Source: RHKX01 sp041393495
Lineage (GTDB): Bacteria > Actinomycetota > Thermoleophilia > Solirubrobacterales > 70-9
DNA length: 64,000 bases
Reading direction: 5' to 3'
Assembly: GCA_041393495.1 (NCBI GenBank)
Contig: JAWKKA010000006.1
Span: forward strand, 83,521 to 147,520
Shown here: positions 15,936-24,821 of the stretch, in pieces
Numbering within the stretch: the first letter of the stretch is position 1
Layout of the letters: every line of letters begins with the position of its first letter
Position numbers and translations under genes: made by a program
The notes under the pieces: generated by a model
The model's database searches: none
What the model was told of the DNA's origin: nothing
Seen by the model: the letters and a program-made list of their open reading frames with translations, nothing else

Positions 15936-16757
15936 CTACCGGTGGCTTCGCTGCCCCCGGTGGTCGCTGCGATGGCCGCGGTGGTGTCCGTGGCGGCGCT
16001 TGTGGGCGCGCTTGCGCCTGCACGTCGACCGGTCGGTCGCCCTGGTCGGCGTGTGGTCGGTGTCGGGGCCGCTCGCATAGGTCGACCGGGCCCGGAACTT
16101 CATCCGCCTGCTCTTGCAGCGCGCCTGGACGAACTTGCCGTGCTTGACGGTCGTCTCGAACGTCCTGATCCCGCCGGCGGCGAGCACCGGGACCTTGACG
16201 TCGAGGCTCTTGCCGTAGCCCTTCGGGCCCCGCTTGAGCCTGCCGACCAGCACCGCGGTGATCGGCAGGAGCTGCCCGCGGGCATGCAGGAAGAGCGTGT
16301 TCCTGCGCTTGCCGTTGAACGCCGTGACCACGAAGTCGTAGTCGGTCCAGCCGCTCAGCGAGCCGACCCGCTGCACCGCCCGCGACGGGTTGACGCTGAC
16401 GATCGACCTGCGGCCGCAGAGCCTGATCGCCTGCCTGGTCGTCGTGCCCGCGAGCGCCGCCGAACCGACCTTGCAGCGGGGCGCCGCCCTCGTGTTGAAC
16501 CTCATGTTCGCCGGGAAGTCGACGATCGTCCGCGTCGCCGCCGGCGGCTGGTTCGCGAACGAGCCGCTCCCCTGGTCGTTGTTCTGCGTCTCGATGTCGA
16601 TCCTGATCTTCGCCGGCCGGAACTTCTGCTTCGGCAGCTTCCTCGGCGTCAGCTTCGCGTCGATCGACTGGATGCCGGCACGGGCCGTTGCGGTAGCAAT
16701 GCCCGCGAGTGCCAGTGCCGCCAGCGCTGCGAGCGTGACGGCCAGGTACTTGCGCAT
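15936..16757 (-). CDS. secreted protein, paralog A of a tandem family
   Basis: Third member (in transcription order) of a three-gene tandem family. The 273-residue protein has a Sec signal peptide (MRKYLAVTLAALAALALAGIATATARA) behind a GAGGAGG Shine-Dalgarno sequence. The mature part starts GIQSIDAKLTPRKLPKQKF and keeps family blocks PPAATRTIVDFPANM, APRCKVGSAALAGTTT, SGWTDYDFVVTAFNG and VPVLAAGGIRTFETTVKHG. It is about 60% identical by eye to B and C. Its C-terminal 30 residues are unusually rich in His and Arg, unlike the Lys-rich tails of the siblings. Paired cysteines may form disulfides. I do not recognise a function. Confidence 0.85.
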   Translation of the reverse strand: MRKYLAVTLAALAALALAGIATATARAGIQSIDAKLTPRKLPKQKFRPAKIRIDIETQNNDQGSGSFANQPPAATRTIVDFPANMRFNTRAAPRCKVGSAALAGTTTRQAIRLCGRRSIVSVNPSRAVQRVGSLSGWTDYDFVVTAFNGKRRNTLFLHARGQLLPITAVLVGRLKRGPKGYGKSLDVKVPVLAAGGIRTFETTVKHGKFVQARCKSRRMKFRARSTYASGPDTDHTPTRATDRSTCRRKRAHKRRHGHHRGHRSDHRGQRSHR

Positions 16758-16838
16758 GCCTCCTCCTCGGTCGGTAACGGGTACACGGTTCCCCTACCCG
16801 TTCGCAACGATCGAAACCGGCTCGCCCCGGACAGCGGA

Positions 16839-16862
16839 GGGGGCGGCCCGAAGGCCGCCCCC
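16839..16862 (-). terminator. hairpin with cUUCGg loop after paralog B
   Basis: A 10-bp GC stem (GGGGGCGGCC / GGCCGCCCCC) closes on a TTCG loop when read on the minus strand. It lies 30 bp past the stop of paralog B and before paralog A. There is no long T tract, as is common in high-GC genomes. Confidence 0.65.
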
Positions 16863-16891
16863 GAAGCGCCGCCCACCCGTTCAGGTCGCGG

Positions 16892-17695
16892 CTACTTCTT
16901 CTGCTTGCACTTCTGCTTGGTCGTCGCCTTCGTCGGCGTGTGGTCGGTGTCCACGCCGCTGTCGAACGTCGAGCGGGCGCCGTACGTCATGTTCTTCTGC
17001 TTGCAGCGGGCCTGCACGTAGCTGCCGTGCTTGACGGTCGTCTTGAACGTCTTGATGCCGCCGGCGGCGAGCACCGGCACGGTGACGTCGAGGCTCGGGC
17101 CGTTGCTGAGGCTGGCCTTCTTGTTCTTCGTCAGCTTGCCGACGAGCACCGCCGTGATCGGCAGCAGCGTCCCGCGGGCGTGCAGGTAGATCGTGTTCTT
17201 CTGCTTGCCGTTGAACGCCGTGACCACGAAGCTGTAGTCGGTCCAGCCGGTATCGGAGCCGACCCGCTGCACCGCGCCGGTCTTCTTCGGCTGCCAGAAG
17301 GTCGCGCCCGACGGCGGCTTCTCGCCGACGCTGACGATCGACTTCTTGCCGCAGGCTTCGATCGCCTGCTCGGTCGTCGTCCCGGCGAGCGCCGCCGAGT
17401 CGACCTTGCAGCGCGGCGCCGCGCTCTGATCGAACTTCATGTTCGCCGGGAAGTCGACGATCGTCCGCGTCGCCGCCGGCGGCTGGTTCGAGAACTTCGG
17501 GTCCGAGTCGCCGGCCTGGTCGTTGTTCTGGGTCTCGATCGTGATCTTGATCTTCGCCGGCTTGAACTTCTTCTTCGAGAGCTTCGTCGGCGTCAGCTTC
17601 GCATCGATCGCCTGGATGCCGGCGCCGGCTGTGGCGACGTTCACGCAGGCCAGGGCCACGAGGGCCGCCAGGGCTGCTGCCAGGTACCTGGGCAT
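16892..17695 (-). CDS. secreted protein, paralog B of a tandem family
   Basis: The 267-residue secreted protein has signal peptide MPRYLAAALAALVALACVNVATA; its Cys is in the hydrophobic core but lacks a proper lipobox context. The mature protein opens GAGIQAIDAKLTPTKLSKKKF and is more than 90% identical to paralog C along almost its whole length. Four cysteines are shared (APRCKVD, IEACGKK, ARCKQKN and QKCKQKK). The last residues are Lys- and Gln-rich. An AGGAGGAGG Shine-Dalgarno sequence lies 8 bp before the ATG. The near-identity to C implies recent duplication. No enzyme motif is visible; the beta-rich composition suggests an extracellular binding or structural role. Confidence 0.87.
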   Translation of the reverse strand: MPRYLAAALAALVALACVNVATAGAGIQAIDAKLTPTKLSKKKFKPAKIKITIETQNNDQAGDSDPKFSNQPPAATRTIVDFPANMKFDQSAAPRCKVDSAALAGTTTEQAIEACGKKSIVSVGEKPPSGATFWQPKKTGAVQRVGSDTGWTDYSFVVTAFNGKQKNTIYLHARGTLLPITAVLVGKLTKNKKASLSNGPSLDVTVPVLAAGGIKTFKTTVKHGSYVQARCKQKNMTYGARSTFDSGVDTDHTPTKATTKQKCKQKK

Positions 17696-17787
17696 TCTTC
17701 GTCCTCCTCCTTGTCAATTGTCACTTCCCCCAAAGAGCCCGCGCTGCCCCGGGCACGGAGATCGGGCCGCGGCAGCCCCGGAAAGCT

Positions 17788-17815
17788 AACGGGGCGGCCC
17801 GAAGGCCGCCCCGTT
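17788..17815 (-). terminator. 12-bp hairpin with cUUCGg loop after paralog C
   Basis: AACGGGGCGGCC pairs with GGCCGCCCCGTT around a TTCG tetraloop (minus strand). The 12-bp stem is followed by GTTAGCTTT. It sits 29 bp past the stop of paralog C and is clearly homologous to the hairpin after paralog B, so the duplication unit carried its terminator. Confidence 0.75.
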
Positions 17816-17843
17816 TGCGTACCTGATTCCGTTCAGGTCGCGG

Positions 17844-18647
17844 CTACTTCTTCTGCTTGCACTTCTGCTTGGTCGTCGCCTTCGTCGGCGTGTGGTCGGT
17901 GTCCGCGCCGCTGCTGAACGTCGAGCGGGCGCCGAACGTCATGCTCTTCTGCTTGCAGCGGGCCTGCACGTACTTGCCGTGCTTGACGGTCGTCTTGAAC
18001 GTCTTGATGCCGCCGGCAGCGAGCACCGGCACGGTGACGTCGAGGCTCGGGCCGTTGCTGAGCCGTCCCGACATCTTCTCCTTGAGCTTGCCGACGAGCA
18101 CCGCCGTGATCGGCAGCAGCGTCCCGCGGGCGTGCAGGTAGAGCGTGTCCTTCTGCTTGCCGTTGAACGCCGTGACCACGAAGCTGTAGTCGGTCCAGCC
18201 GGTATCGGAGCCGATCCGCTGCACCGCGCCGGTCTTCTTCGGCTGCCAGAAGGTCGCGCCCGACGGCGGCTTCTCGCCGACGCTGACGATCGACTTCTTG
18301 CCGCAGAGCGCGATCGCCTGCTCGGTCGTCGTCCCGGCGAGCGCCGCCGAGTCGACCTTGCAGCGCGGCGCCGCGCTCTGATCGAACTTCATGTTCGCCG
18401 GGAAGTCGACGATCGTCCGCGTCGCCGCCGGCGGCTGGTTCGAGAACTTCGGGTCCGAGTCGCCGGCCTGGTCGTTGTTCTGGGTCTCGATCGTGATCGC
18501 GATCTTCGCCGGCTTGAACTTCTTCTTCGAGAGCTTCGTCGGCGTCAGCTTCGCGTCGATCGCCTGGATGCCGGCGCTCGCTGTGGCGACGTTCACGCAG
18601 GCCAGGGCCACGAGGGCCGCCAGGGCTGCTGCTACGTACTTGCGCAT
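17844..18647 (-). CDS. secreted protein, paralog C of a tandem family
   Basis: First transcribed of the three tandem genes; 267 residues, signal peptide MRKYVAAALAALVALACVNVATASA. It differs from paralog B by scattered changes, mainly around residues 190-205 where B has KNKKASLSNG and C has EKMSGRLSNG. An AGGAGGAAGA Shine-Dalgarno sequence precedes the ATG. It lies 160 bp downstream of the last mce gene on the same strand, separated by a hairpin, so it may have its own promoter. Function is unknown. Its place beside a lipid-importer operon raises the possibility of an envelope role, which is inference only. Confidence 0.87.
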   Translation of the reverse strand: MRKYVAAALAALVALACVNVATASAGIQAIDAKLTPTKLSKKKFKPAKIAITIETQNNDQAGDSDPKFSNQPPAATRTIVDFPANMKFDQSAAPRCKVDSAALAGTTTEQAIALCGKKSIVSVGEKPPSGATFWQPKKTGAVQRIGSDTGWTDYSFVVTAFNGKQKDTLYLHARGTLLPITAVLVGKLKEKMSGRLSNGPSLDVTVPVLAAGGIKTFKTTVKHGKYVQARCKQKSMTFGARSTFSSGADTDHTPTKATTKQKCKQKK

Positions 18648-18696
18648 TCTTCCTCCTGTGTCGGGCTATAGGCACGGGCCCATAGCCCGCGGGATC

Positions 18697-18715
18697 GGGC
18701 CTCGCGCGGAGGCCC
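18697..18715 (-). terminator. possible terminator hairpin after the mce operon
   Basis: GGGCCTC and GAGGCCC form a 7-bp stem around a 5-nt GCGCG loop, 94 bp past the stop of the last mce gene and 49 bp before the ATG of paralog C. It has no T tract and could also be a leader structure. Confidence 0.35.
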
Positions 18716-18808
18716 TTCCTGATCGAGCGGGTCGGGGGGTTCCGGCCCGCTTGCTCTCCTTACAACAATCCTAACCGCCAGAAGTTTCACCGGCGTCGCC
18801 CGGCCGCG

Positions 18809-20314
18809 TCAGCCACCGGCGTTGACGTGCGGGAAGTGGGTGCTCTCGGCCGGGGCGCCGCCGATCGAGCCGACCTTGCCCTGCTGGCGGCACGGCGGCG
18901 CCGCGACGTCGTCGGTGTTCGTGATCCCGAGGCCGCCGAGCGCGTAGAACTGCGTCCGCTCCCAGAGGTCGTTGGTGAAGTCGCCCTGCTGGACGGTCGC
19001 CGTCAGGCCGCTCGAGCAGTGGGCGGTGAAGAAGCTGTCGAGCCCCTGCGAGAGCTTCGTGTAGCCGCCCGGCTTCACGTAGGCGTTGAACCGCGACGTC
19101 TTGTAGGGGCTCGGCGGCGAGCCGAGCACCGCCGGCCCGAGCGGCCCGGTCGCCCGCAGGTACTTGAACGAGGTCTGCGAGCCGGCCGGGACGCTGGCGG
19201 CGTTGATGGCCGTCGAGGTGTTGGCGAGGAACGCGGTCACCTCGCGCTTGTAGCGGTCGACGGTGTCGAGGATCGGGATGAGCTGGTCGAAGTACGGATC
19301 GAGGCGGCCGAGGAACGGCGGCAGCTCGTCGTCGAGGATCACGCGCAGCGAGCCGAAGCCCGACTGCGCCCGGCGGATAACCGGACGGAGCCCGTGGAAG
19401 AACCGCTCCGCCTCGGGCGCGAGCCGCTTCAGCGCGATCAGCGTCCCGCTGAGCTGCCGCGCGACCGGCCGGAGCTGGGTGATCAGCGGGTTCGTGTCGG
19501 CCGCGAAGCGGTCGAGCCGCTCGAGCGTCAGCCGCGCCTCGTCCTCGAACGTCGGCAGCGCCTGGAAGATCTCGCGGATCTCGGTGTCGCGGGCGGCGGT
19601 CGTCGCGAAGACCGACTGCGTGTTCTCGATCAGCGAGCGCAGCTCGCCGGGCTGCTTGCTGATCGCATCGAACGTGGCGCCGCCGTCGGCGAGCAGCCGC
19701 TTGACCGCGAGTCGCTGCGAGTCGAGGATCTGCAGCAGCTCGTCGGCGCTCTCGGCGAACGGGTCGAGGTTGCCGAGCGCCGCGTTCAGGTCGGCGCCGC
19801 GGTTGTGGAACGCGACCGCCGCGTCGGCCATCCAGGTCTGAAAGGCCGCCCTCGTCGGCTCGTCGAACGCCCGGAAGATCTCGTCGAGCTGGACCGCGTC
19901 GGAGACCTGCGCGGTCGCCAGCGTCCCGCCCTCGGGCAGCGGCGCGGCGTCGCGGTCGCCCGGCGTCAGCTCGACGTAGGTCTCGCCGAGCAGCGTCTTC
20001 TGCCGCAGGATCGCCTTCGTGTTCGACGGGATCGGCGCGTACTTGGGGTCGATCTCGATCGTCGCGTCGGCGAGGCCGTCATCGCCGAGCTCGATCGCCT
20101 TGACCTTGCCGACCGAGACGCCGGAGATCCGGACGTCGGACTCGACCGCGAGCTGGCTCGCCTCGTCGAAGTGGATGTCGATGCGGTAGCTCTCCGGCTT
20201 CAGCGGCACCGGCCCGCCGAAGGCGAGCCAGAGGAACAGCAACAGGCCGAAGCACGACAGCGCGAAGCCCGCTGCGATCGCGATCCGGCCGATTGTCGGG
20301 GGACGTGTCTCCAT
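18809..20314 (-). CDS. Mce/MlaD-family protein, sixth of the operon
   Basis: Periplasm-facing component of an Mce lipid-transport system, 501 residues. An N-terminal signal anchor (about 10-32) is followed by an MlaD domain: YRIDIHFDEASQLAVESDVRISGVSVGKVKAIEL and ILRQKTLLGETYVELTPG. A long helical region about residues 150-420 follows, the part that forms the channel in Mce hexamers. The tail is short and Gly-rich with two cysteines. It starts 9 bp after the stop of the fifth mce gene. Known Mce systems move cholesterol, fatty acids or phospholipids; substrate here is unknown. Confidence 0.88.
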   Translation of the reverse strand: METRPPTIGRIAIAAGFALSCFGLLLFLWLAFGGPVPLKPESYRIDIHFDEASQLAVESDVRISGVSVGKVKAIELGDDGLADATIEIDPKYAPIPSNTKAILRQKTLLGETYVELTPGDRDAAPLPEGGTLATAQVSDAVQLDEIFRAFDEPTRAAFQTWMADAAVAFHNRGADLNAALGNLDPFAESADELLQILDSQRLAVKRLLADGGATFDAISKQPGELRSLIENTQSVFATTAARDTEIREIFQALPTFEDEARLTLERLDRFAADTNPLITQLRPVARQLSGTLIALKRLAPEAERFFHGLRPVIRRAQSGFGSLRVILDDELPPFLGRLDPYFDQLIPILDTVDRYKREVTAFLANTSTAINAASVPAGSQTSFKYLRATGPLGPAVLGSPPSPYKTSRFNAYVKPGGYTKLSQGLDSFFTAHCSSGLTATVQQGDFTNDLWERTQFYALGGLGITNTDDVAAPPCRQQGKVGSIGGAPAESTHFPHVNAGG

Positions 20315-20323
20315 GGGCTCCGG

Positions 20324-21850
20324 CTAGGGGCTGGCCCCGGTCGTCGTGGCGTCGGTCGCCGACCCCGGCTCCGGCGTCGGGATCTCGTCGGTCGTCGTCG
20401 TCGCGGCGGTCGTCTCGTCGGTCGTCGTCGTGGCGGTCGTCTCGTCGGTCGTCGTCTCGTCGGTCGTCGTCGTGGTCGACTGCTCGGCGCCGGCGCTCGG
20501 CGTCGCCGTGCCCTCGCCGCCCGACTTGAACAGGGCCGTGCAGATCTCGTCGGTCGTCGGCAGCCGGACGAGGTCGCGGGCGGTCCCGATCGCCGGCAGC
20601 CGGGCGCCGACGCTGTCGGCGAGGAACGAGGTCGTGCAGGTGTAGGTCAGCAGCGTCCGCAGGTTCGGGCCGAGGCCGTCCTGGGTCAGGAAGGCGGCGT
20701 TCGTGTTGTGGTTCAGCCAGCTCATGTAGAAGAGGTAGCCCTCGGCGCCGCCGGGCGGGTTGTAGGCGAGCGCGTTGAGGACCTGGTTGAGCTCGGTGAT
20801 GCCGCCCGAGAGCTGGTCGGAGGAGTCGCGCAGCGGCTTGGCAGCGTGGCGGAGGTCGCTGACGACCGTGTCGACGGTCTGCGTGAACGGGCGGATCTGG
20901 GTCCGGATCGAGGGCTCGGTCTTGCGGAAGAACGGCCGCGTCGCCCGCAGCGCCGGCCCCAGGGCCCGCGCCATCGGCAGGAGGTCGTCGAGGGCGGGGG
21001 CGAGCTGCCGCGAGAGGGTCGTGCCGGCGGTCAGCGCGCCGCGGGTCTCGTGCAGCGTCGAGGGCAGCTCGCGAAGCGTCTCGCGCAGCTTCGCCTCCGA
21101 CTCGGCGAAGGCGCCGAACACCTGGTTCTGGGACTCGACGAAGCCGGTCAGGTTCGTGTCCGACTTCGCCAGCTCCTCGGCGATCAGCTTGAAGTTGGTG
21201 ATGACCCGGCGCAGGTTGTGGCGGCGCTCGGCGATCGCGCCGTTGATCTTCGCGATGTCACGGACGGTCGGGTCGATGCGGCGCAGGACCTGGGCGAAGT
21301 TCCGGCTCTTCTCGGTGGTGCCGAGCGCCTGGGCGCCGCCGGAGAGGAGCAGTCGCAGGTACGCCCGGGTGTCGCCGTCGAGCGAGGCGAGCACCTGGTC
21401 GGGGTTGACGTTGGGCGCCGAGTTGGCGAGCGGGATCGTGAAGCCGTCGGGGATCTCGCCCGGCTCGGTGCCGGTGTCGAGCTCGATCGTCATGTCCTGC
21501 AGGCCGGTCCGCGGTCGCAGCAGCGCCGCGGCGTCGGGGTGGATCAGCGCCGCGTACTCGGGATCGATGTGCATCGTCACGACCGCGACCCCGTTCTCGA
21601 GCTCGACGCCGGTGACGTCGCCGATCTCGACGCCCGAGAGGGTCACGGTCTGGCCCTGGCCGGGCGTGACCGCCTGCGCGGTCTGAAACTCGGTCTTGAG
21701 CTCGAAGCGGGGCTCGCCGAGGAACGGGAACCACGACGGCAGGGCGGTGGTCTGCTGGGAGAGGATCACGAACAGCGACACGAGCCCGAGCGCCGCGAGG
21801 ACGAGGACGGCGACGAAGTCGCGCGTGTATGTCCGCAGCGCCTTCTTCAC
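20324..21850 (-). CDS. Mce/MlaD-family protein, fifth of the operon
   Basis: The 508-residue product starts at a GTG (21848-21850) overlapping the previous stop by 4 bp. It has a basic N-tail and a membrane anchor (DFVAVLVLAALGLVSLFVIL), then an MlaD domain (FELKTEFQTAQAVTPGQGQTV, LSGVEIGDVTGVEL, LLRPRTGLQDMTIELDTG) and the long coiled helical region. The last 60 residues are a Thr/Asp/Glu repeat (TTTDETT and variants) encoded by a GTCGTCGTCGG-type microsatellite at about 20380-20480. That tail is probably disordered and extracytoplasmic and its length may vary between strains. Confidence 0.88.
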   Translation of the reverse strand: MKKALRTYTRDFVAVLVLAALGLVSLFVILSQQTTALPSWFPFLGEPRFELKTEFQTAQAVTPGQGQTVTLSGVEIGDVTGVELENGVAVVTMHIDPEYAALIHPDAAALLRPRTGLQDMTIELDTGTEPGEIPDGFTIPLANSAPNVNPDQVLASLDGDTRAYLRLLLSGGAQALGTTEKSRNFAQVLRRIDPTVRDIAKINGAIAERRHNLRRVITNFKLIAEELAKSDTNLTGFVESQNQVFGAFAESEAKLRETLRELPSTLHETRGALTAGTTLSRQLAPALDDLLPMARALGPALRATRPFFRKTEPSIRTQIRPFTQTVDTVVSDLRHAAKPLRDSSDQLSGGITELNQVLNALAYNPPGGAEGYLFYMSWLNHNTNAAFLTQDGLGPNLRTLLTYTCTTSFLADSVGARLPAIGTARDLVRLPTTDEICTALFKSGGEGTATPSAGAEQSTTTTTDETTTDETTATTTTDETTAATTTTDEIPTPEPGSATDATTTGASP

Positions 21851-23376
21851 GGGCCGGGGAACGGGGTCAGGGGAACGGCGGGCGGCCCGGGAGCGGCCTG
21901 CGGGCCGTTCAGGTTGGGCGGGTCGTTCTTGAAGCAGGCCACGTCGGTGCGGACCGGCGGCGCCTGCGCGGGCTTGGGCGGCTGCGTGCCGATCGGGGCG
22001 GCGATCGCACGGCCGTAGTTGACGTCGTCGTTCGGCGGCAGCCCGTCGGGGATGTCCGCGGCGACCTCGTAGGGGCCGCCGCCGGGCTGGACCCGCAGGA
22101 ACTGGCCGTTGCCGTCGAAGGTCGCCCCCTGGCCGGCCTGGGCGGCGACGTTGTAGAGGAGCTCGTGGAAGTTCGGCTGGCCGGTCGCGAACTGGTCGGT
22201 GATGACCGTGTCCCCGGTCGGGATCAGGACCTGGGACTGGCAGCGGCTGAAGCGGCCGAGCTGGAGCATCAGGCTGCTGAGGTTCGCGGTCCCGGCCGAG
22301 AGCAGCGGCGTCGCGACGTGGAGGTCGTCGACGATCCCGCCGAGCTCGCTCGGCTGGACGAGCTTGTCGGCCTGCCGCAGCCACGGGGTGCCGACGCGGA
22401 TCGTGCCCGGCAGCTCCTTGATGCTCGGGGTCATCTCGCGGGCGAACGCGCGCAGCGGCGGGAACGCGCGGTTGACGACCGGAAGGTCGCGCTGGGCCTG
22501 CTCGACGGTCGGTGCGAGCTCGGCGAGCGTGTCCTCGAGGCTCTGCGACTCGGCCGCGAGCGCGCCGGTCGTGATCGAGAAGTTCGTGATCAGGTCGCTG
22601 AGCTCGGTGTCGACGCTGGCGAGCTGCTTGAAGACGTCGGCGCTCGCCCTGATCAGACCGCGGAGGTCGCCGGCCTGCTCGCCGAGCAGCGCCTGGCTGA
22701 CCTGCGAGGAGCTCCTCCCGGCCTCGGCGCCGTAATCGAAGCTCTGGTTGATCGCCTCGGCGCCGGAGAGGCCCTGGACCTCGGGGTCCATGCCGACGTC
22801 CATCGCCGCCGTCGGCGGGTCGTCGAGCGCCGAGCCGAAGCCCTCGAGCAGGTCGCCGAGGTTCCGGCGATCGGGCCGCTGCAGCGCCGTCAGCACCTGG
22901 TCGAGCTGGACCGCCGTCGCCGTCTGCGTGACCGGGATCGATCCGCCATCGGTGAGGTCGGGGGCGCTCGGGCTGCCCGGCTGCAGGTCGAGGAAGTAGT
23001 TGCCCTCGAGGAACAGCCGCGGCCGGATCGTGACCCGGGCGTCCTCATGCAGCGGCAGCCCCTCGGAATCGACGCTGAAGGTCACCTTCGCGGCGTCGCC
23101 GTCGGCCTCGATGTCGGTGACCTCGCCGACGTTGACGCCGGCGATCCGCACCGGCGAGGACGGACGCAGCGTCGTGGCGTCGCGGAACGTCGCCGTCGCC
23201 GTGTAGGCGGGGCTGCTCCACGGCAGCTTCTTCGTGTAGGCGAAGTAGCTGACGACGAGCAGGAAGATCAGCACCACGATCCCGGTCTTGAAGAAGCTCA
23301 GGCCGAGCGGCGGGCGGTGGTAGATGCCCTCGTTGAAGTCGGCTGCCCCGGGCTTGGGGCGGCGCGAGCGGGCCAT
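21847..23376 (-). CDS. Mce/MlaD-family protein, fourth of the operon
   Basis: The 509-residue product from the ATG at 23374-23376, which shares one base with the preceding stop (TGATG). A 25-residue basic N-tail precedes a membrane anchor (TGIVVLIFLLVVSYFAYT). The MlaD domain reads YTATATFRDATTLRPSSPVRIAGVNVGEVTDIE and IRPRLFLEGNYFLDLQPG. The helical region runs to about residue 400 and the C-terminus is Pro-rich with one Cys. The intact frame, conserved spacing and overlap with both neighbours argue that all six mce products are made in balanced amounts, as expected for a heterohexamer. Confidence 0.88.
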   Translation of the reverse strand: MARSRRPKPGAADFNEGIYHRPPLGLSFFKTGIVVLIFLLVVSYFAYTKKLPWSSPAYTATATFRDATTLRPSSPVRIAGVNVGEVTDIEADGDAAKVTFSVDSEGLPLHEDARVTIRPRLFLEGNYFLDLQPGSPSAPDLTDGGSIPVTQTATAVQLDQVLTALQRPDRRNLGDLLEGFGSALDDPPTAAMDVGMDPEVQGLSGAEAINQSFDYGAEAGRSSSQVSQALLGEQAGDLRGLIRASADVFKQLASVDTELSDLITNFSITTGALAAESQSLEDTLAELAPTVEQAQRDLPVVNRAFPPLRAFAREMTPSIKELPGTIRVGTPWLRQADKLVQPSELGGIVDDLHVATPLLSAGTANLSSLMLQLGRFSRCQSQVLIPTGDTVITDQFATGQPNFHELLYNVAAQAGQGATFDGNGQFLRVQPGGGPYEVAADIPDGLPPNDDVNYGRAIAAPIGTQPPKPAQAPPVRTDVACFKNDPPNLNGPQAAPGPPAVPLTPFPGP

Positions 23377-24821
23377 CAGCCGCCACCCCCCTTGCGGATC
23401 TGGAAGCCGATCTGGTCCTCGGTCGTGATCCCCTGGTTGCCGGGGGGGTTGCCGATCACCTGCGTGCCGGCCTGGTAGGGCTCGTTGCCGGCCTCGCACT
23501 CGGTCGGGCTCTGGCCGGGTGAGGCGGTGTTCGGGTACGGGTTGACGTGCAGGAAGTTGCGGATGTCGGACCCACCGCCGTTCGCGGGCCCCGTCGAGGG
23601 GCTGCCCTCGTTGTTGGGGCCGGTCGGGGAGTCGACCGCGCCGCCGCGCTGCCAGTTGCCGTGCCGGTTGCCCTGCGCCGTCGCGCTGGCGCCGTTGCGG
23701 AACAGCAGCGTCGCGTAGTTGCAGACCGTCTGCGCGGGCGCGATGAACCGCAGCGGCGGACCGAGCGCGTCGGAGAGGTCGATCAGCCGGCCGATGCCCT
23801 CGCGGACGTCGCCGTTGTCGTTGAAGCGAAGCAGCGACGCGGCCGTCGGCGGCAGCTCGTCGTTGAGGGTCGGCGAGGCGCGCAGCACCGGGATCCCGGC
23901 ACGCAGCGCCGAGGCGATCGTGTCGGCCGAGGTCGCCGCCGCGGCGGCGCCGGGCTGCAGGTCGACGAAGAGCTTGCGGGAGTTGACGAGGAACGGCCGG
24001 ATCCGCGGCAGCGTGTCGCTGGCGGTCCGCAGCGTCGCCGGGGCCTTCGAGATCGTCTCCTGCAGATAAGGACGGGCGATGTCGGCGAACGCGGCGAAGG
24101 TCGTGTCGAGATCGACGAACATCTGGGCTTGCGTCTGCGCGACCGGCGCCACCGCCGACGCCGACTGCTCGAGGGCGGTGAAGAACGGTCCGATCCCGGT
24201 CCTCGGGTCGGAGATGTCGCGCATCACCCGCTCGAGCCGCGGCATCAGCGGCTTCAGCGCGCCGATCGCGGCGTTGATGTCGGGGCCGCGCCCGGCGACC
24301 GCGTCACCGAACCCGGTCAGGTTCGCGCGGATGTTCTCCTGGGTCGGCTTGTCGAACATCGAGAGGACCTGGTCGTACTCGACCGGCTCCGGGCGGGCCG
24401 CCGACAGCGGCATGACCGACCCGGGCTCGTAGCCGGCGTCGGAGGTGCCGCGGACGATCTGCAGGTACTTGAGGCCGAGCGCCGAGCGCGAGCGGATGAT
24501 CAGGGTCGAATCGACCGGCAGCGGCTCGACGGACTTGTCGAGCTTGAGGTCGAGCTGGGCGGCGTAGGTGCCGTCCTTGCGGGCGACCGGCACGATCGTC
24601 TCGACGATGCCGACGCGGACGCCGCCGATCCGGACCTCGTTGCCGGGCACGAGCGCCGCCGCGTCGGGGACCTGGGCCGTCAGCCGGTAGGACTGGACGA
24701 ACGGCAGGCCGTTGTTGGCGTTGTAGGCGAGGAAGACGGCGAGGACGGTGATCAGGACGGCGAGCGCGCCGATCACGGTCGGGTTGCCGAACGCAGCGGT
24801 GAGCGGCGACCGGTGCCTCAT
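23376..24821 (-). CDS. Mce/MlaD-family protein, third of the operon
   Basis: The 481-residue product with anchor VIGALAVLITVLAVFLAYNA followed by an MlaD domain: YRLTAQVPDAAALVPGNEVRIGGVRVGIVETIVP and IIRSRSALGLKYLQIVRG. The helical region lies at about residues 150-390. A Gly/Asn/Pro-rich tail with one Cys (SPTECEAG) follows. ATG at 24819-24821 overlaps the upstream stop by 4 bp (ATGA). No catalytic motif is expected in this family; the protein is a structural channel subunit. Confidence 0.88.
   Translation of the reverse strand: MRHRSPLTAAFGNPTVIGALAVLITVLAVFLAYNANNGLPFVQSYRLTAQVPDAAALVPGNEVRIGGVRVGIVETIVPVARKDGTYAAQLDLKLDKSVEPLPVDSTLIIRSRSALGLKYLQIVRGTSDAGYEPGSVMPLSAARPEPVEYDQVLSMFDKPTQENIRANLTGFGDAVAGRGPDINAAIGALKPLMPRLERVMRDISDPRTGIGPFFTALEQSASAVAPVAQTQAQMFVDLDTTFAAFADIARPYLQETISKAPATLRTASDTLPRIRPFLVNSRKLFVDLQPGAAAAATSADTIASALRAGIPVLRASPTLNDELPPTAASLLRFNDNGDVREGIGRLIDLSDALGPPLRFIAPAQTVCNYATLLFRNGASATAQGNRHGNWQRGGAVDSPTGPNNEGSPSTGPANGGGSDIRNFLHVNPYPNTASPGQSPTECEAGNEPYQAGTQVIGNPPGNQGITTEDQIGFQIRKGGGG

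Noticed and set aside
20380..20480. Microsatellite-like GTCGTC tract as a phase-variable switch
   Set aside because: The tract encodes a Thr/Asp/Glu tail near the end of an mce protein. Unit changes of three bases would only alter tail length, and there is no gene-start location for on/off switching.
18827..22018. 1063-codon open frame on the plus strand antisense to the mce genes
   Set aside because: It is rich in Arg, Glu, Val and Gly in the way expected from reading GC-rich genes on the opposite strand. The minus strand encodes three intact mce proteins with family motifs. Long antisense frames occur over almost every gene here.
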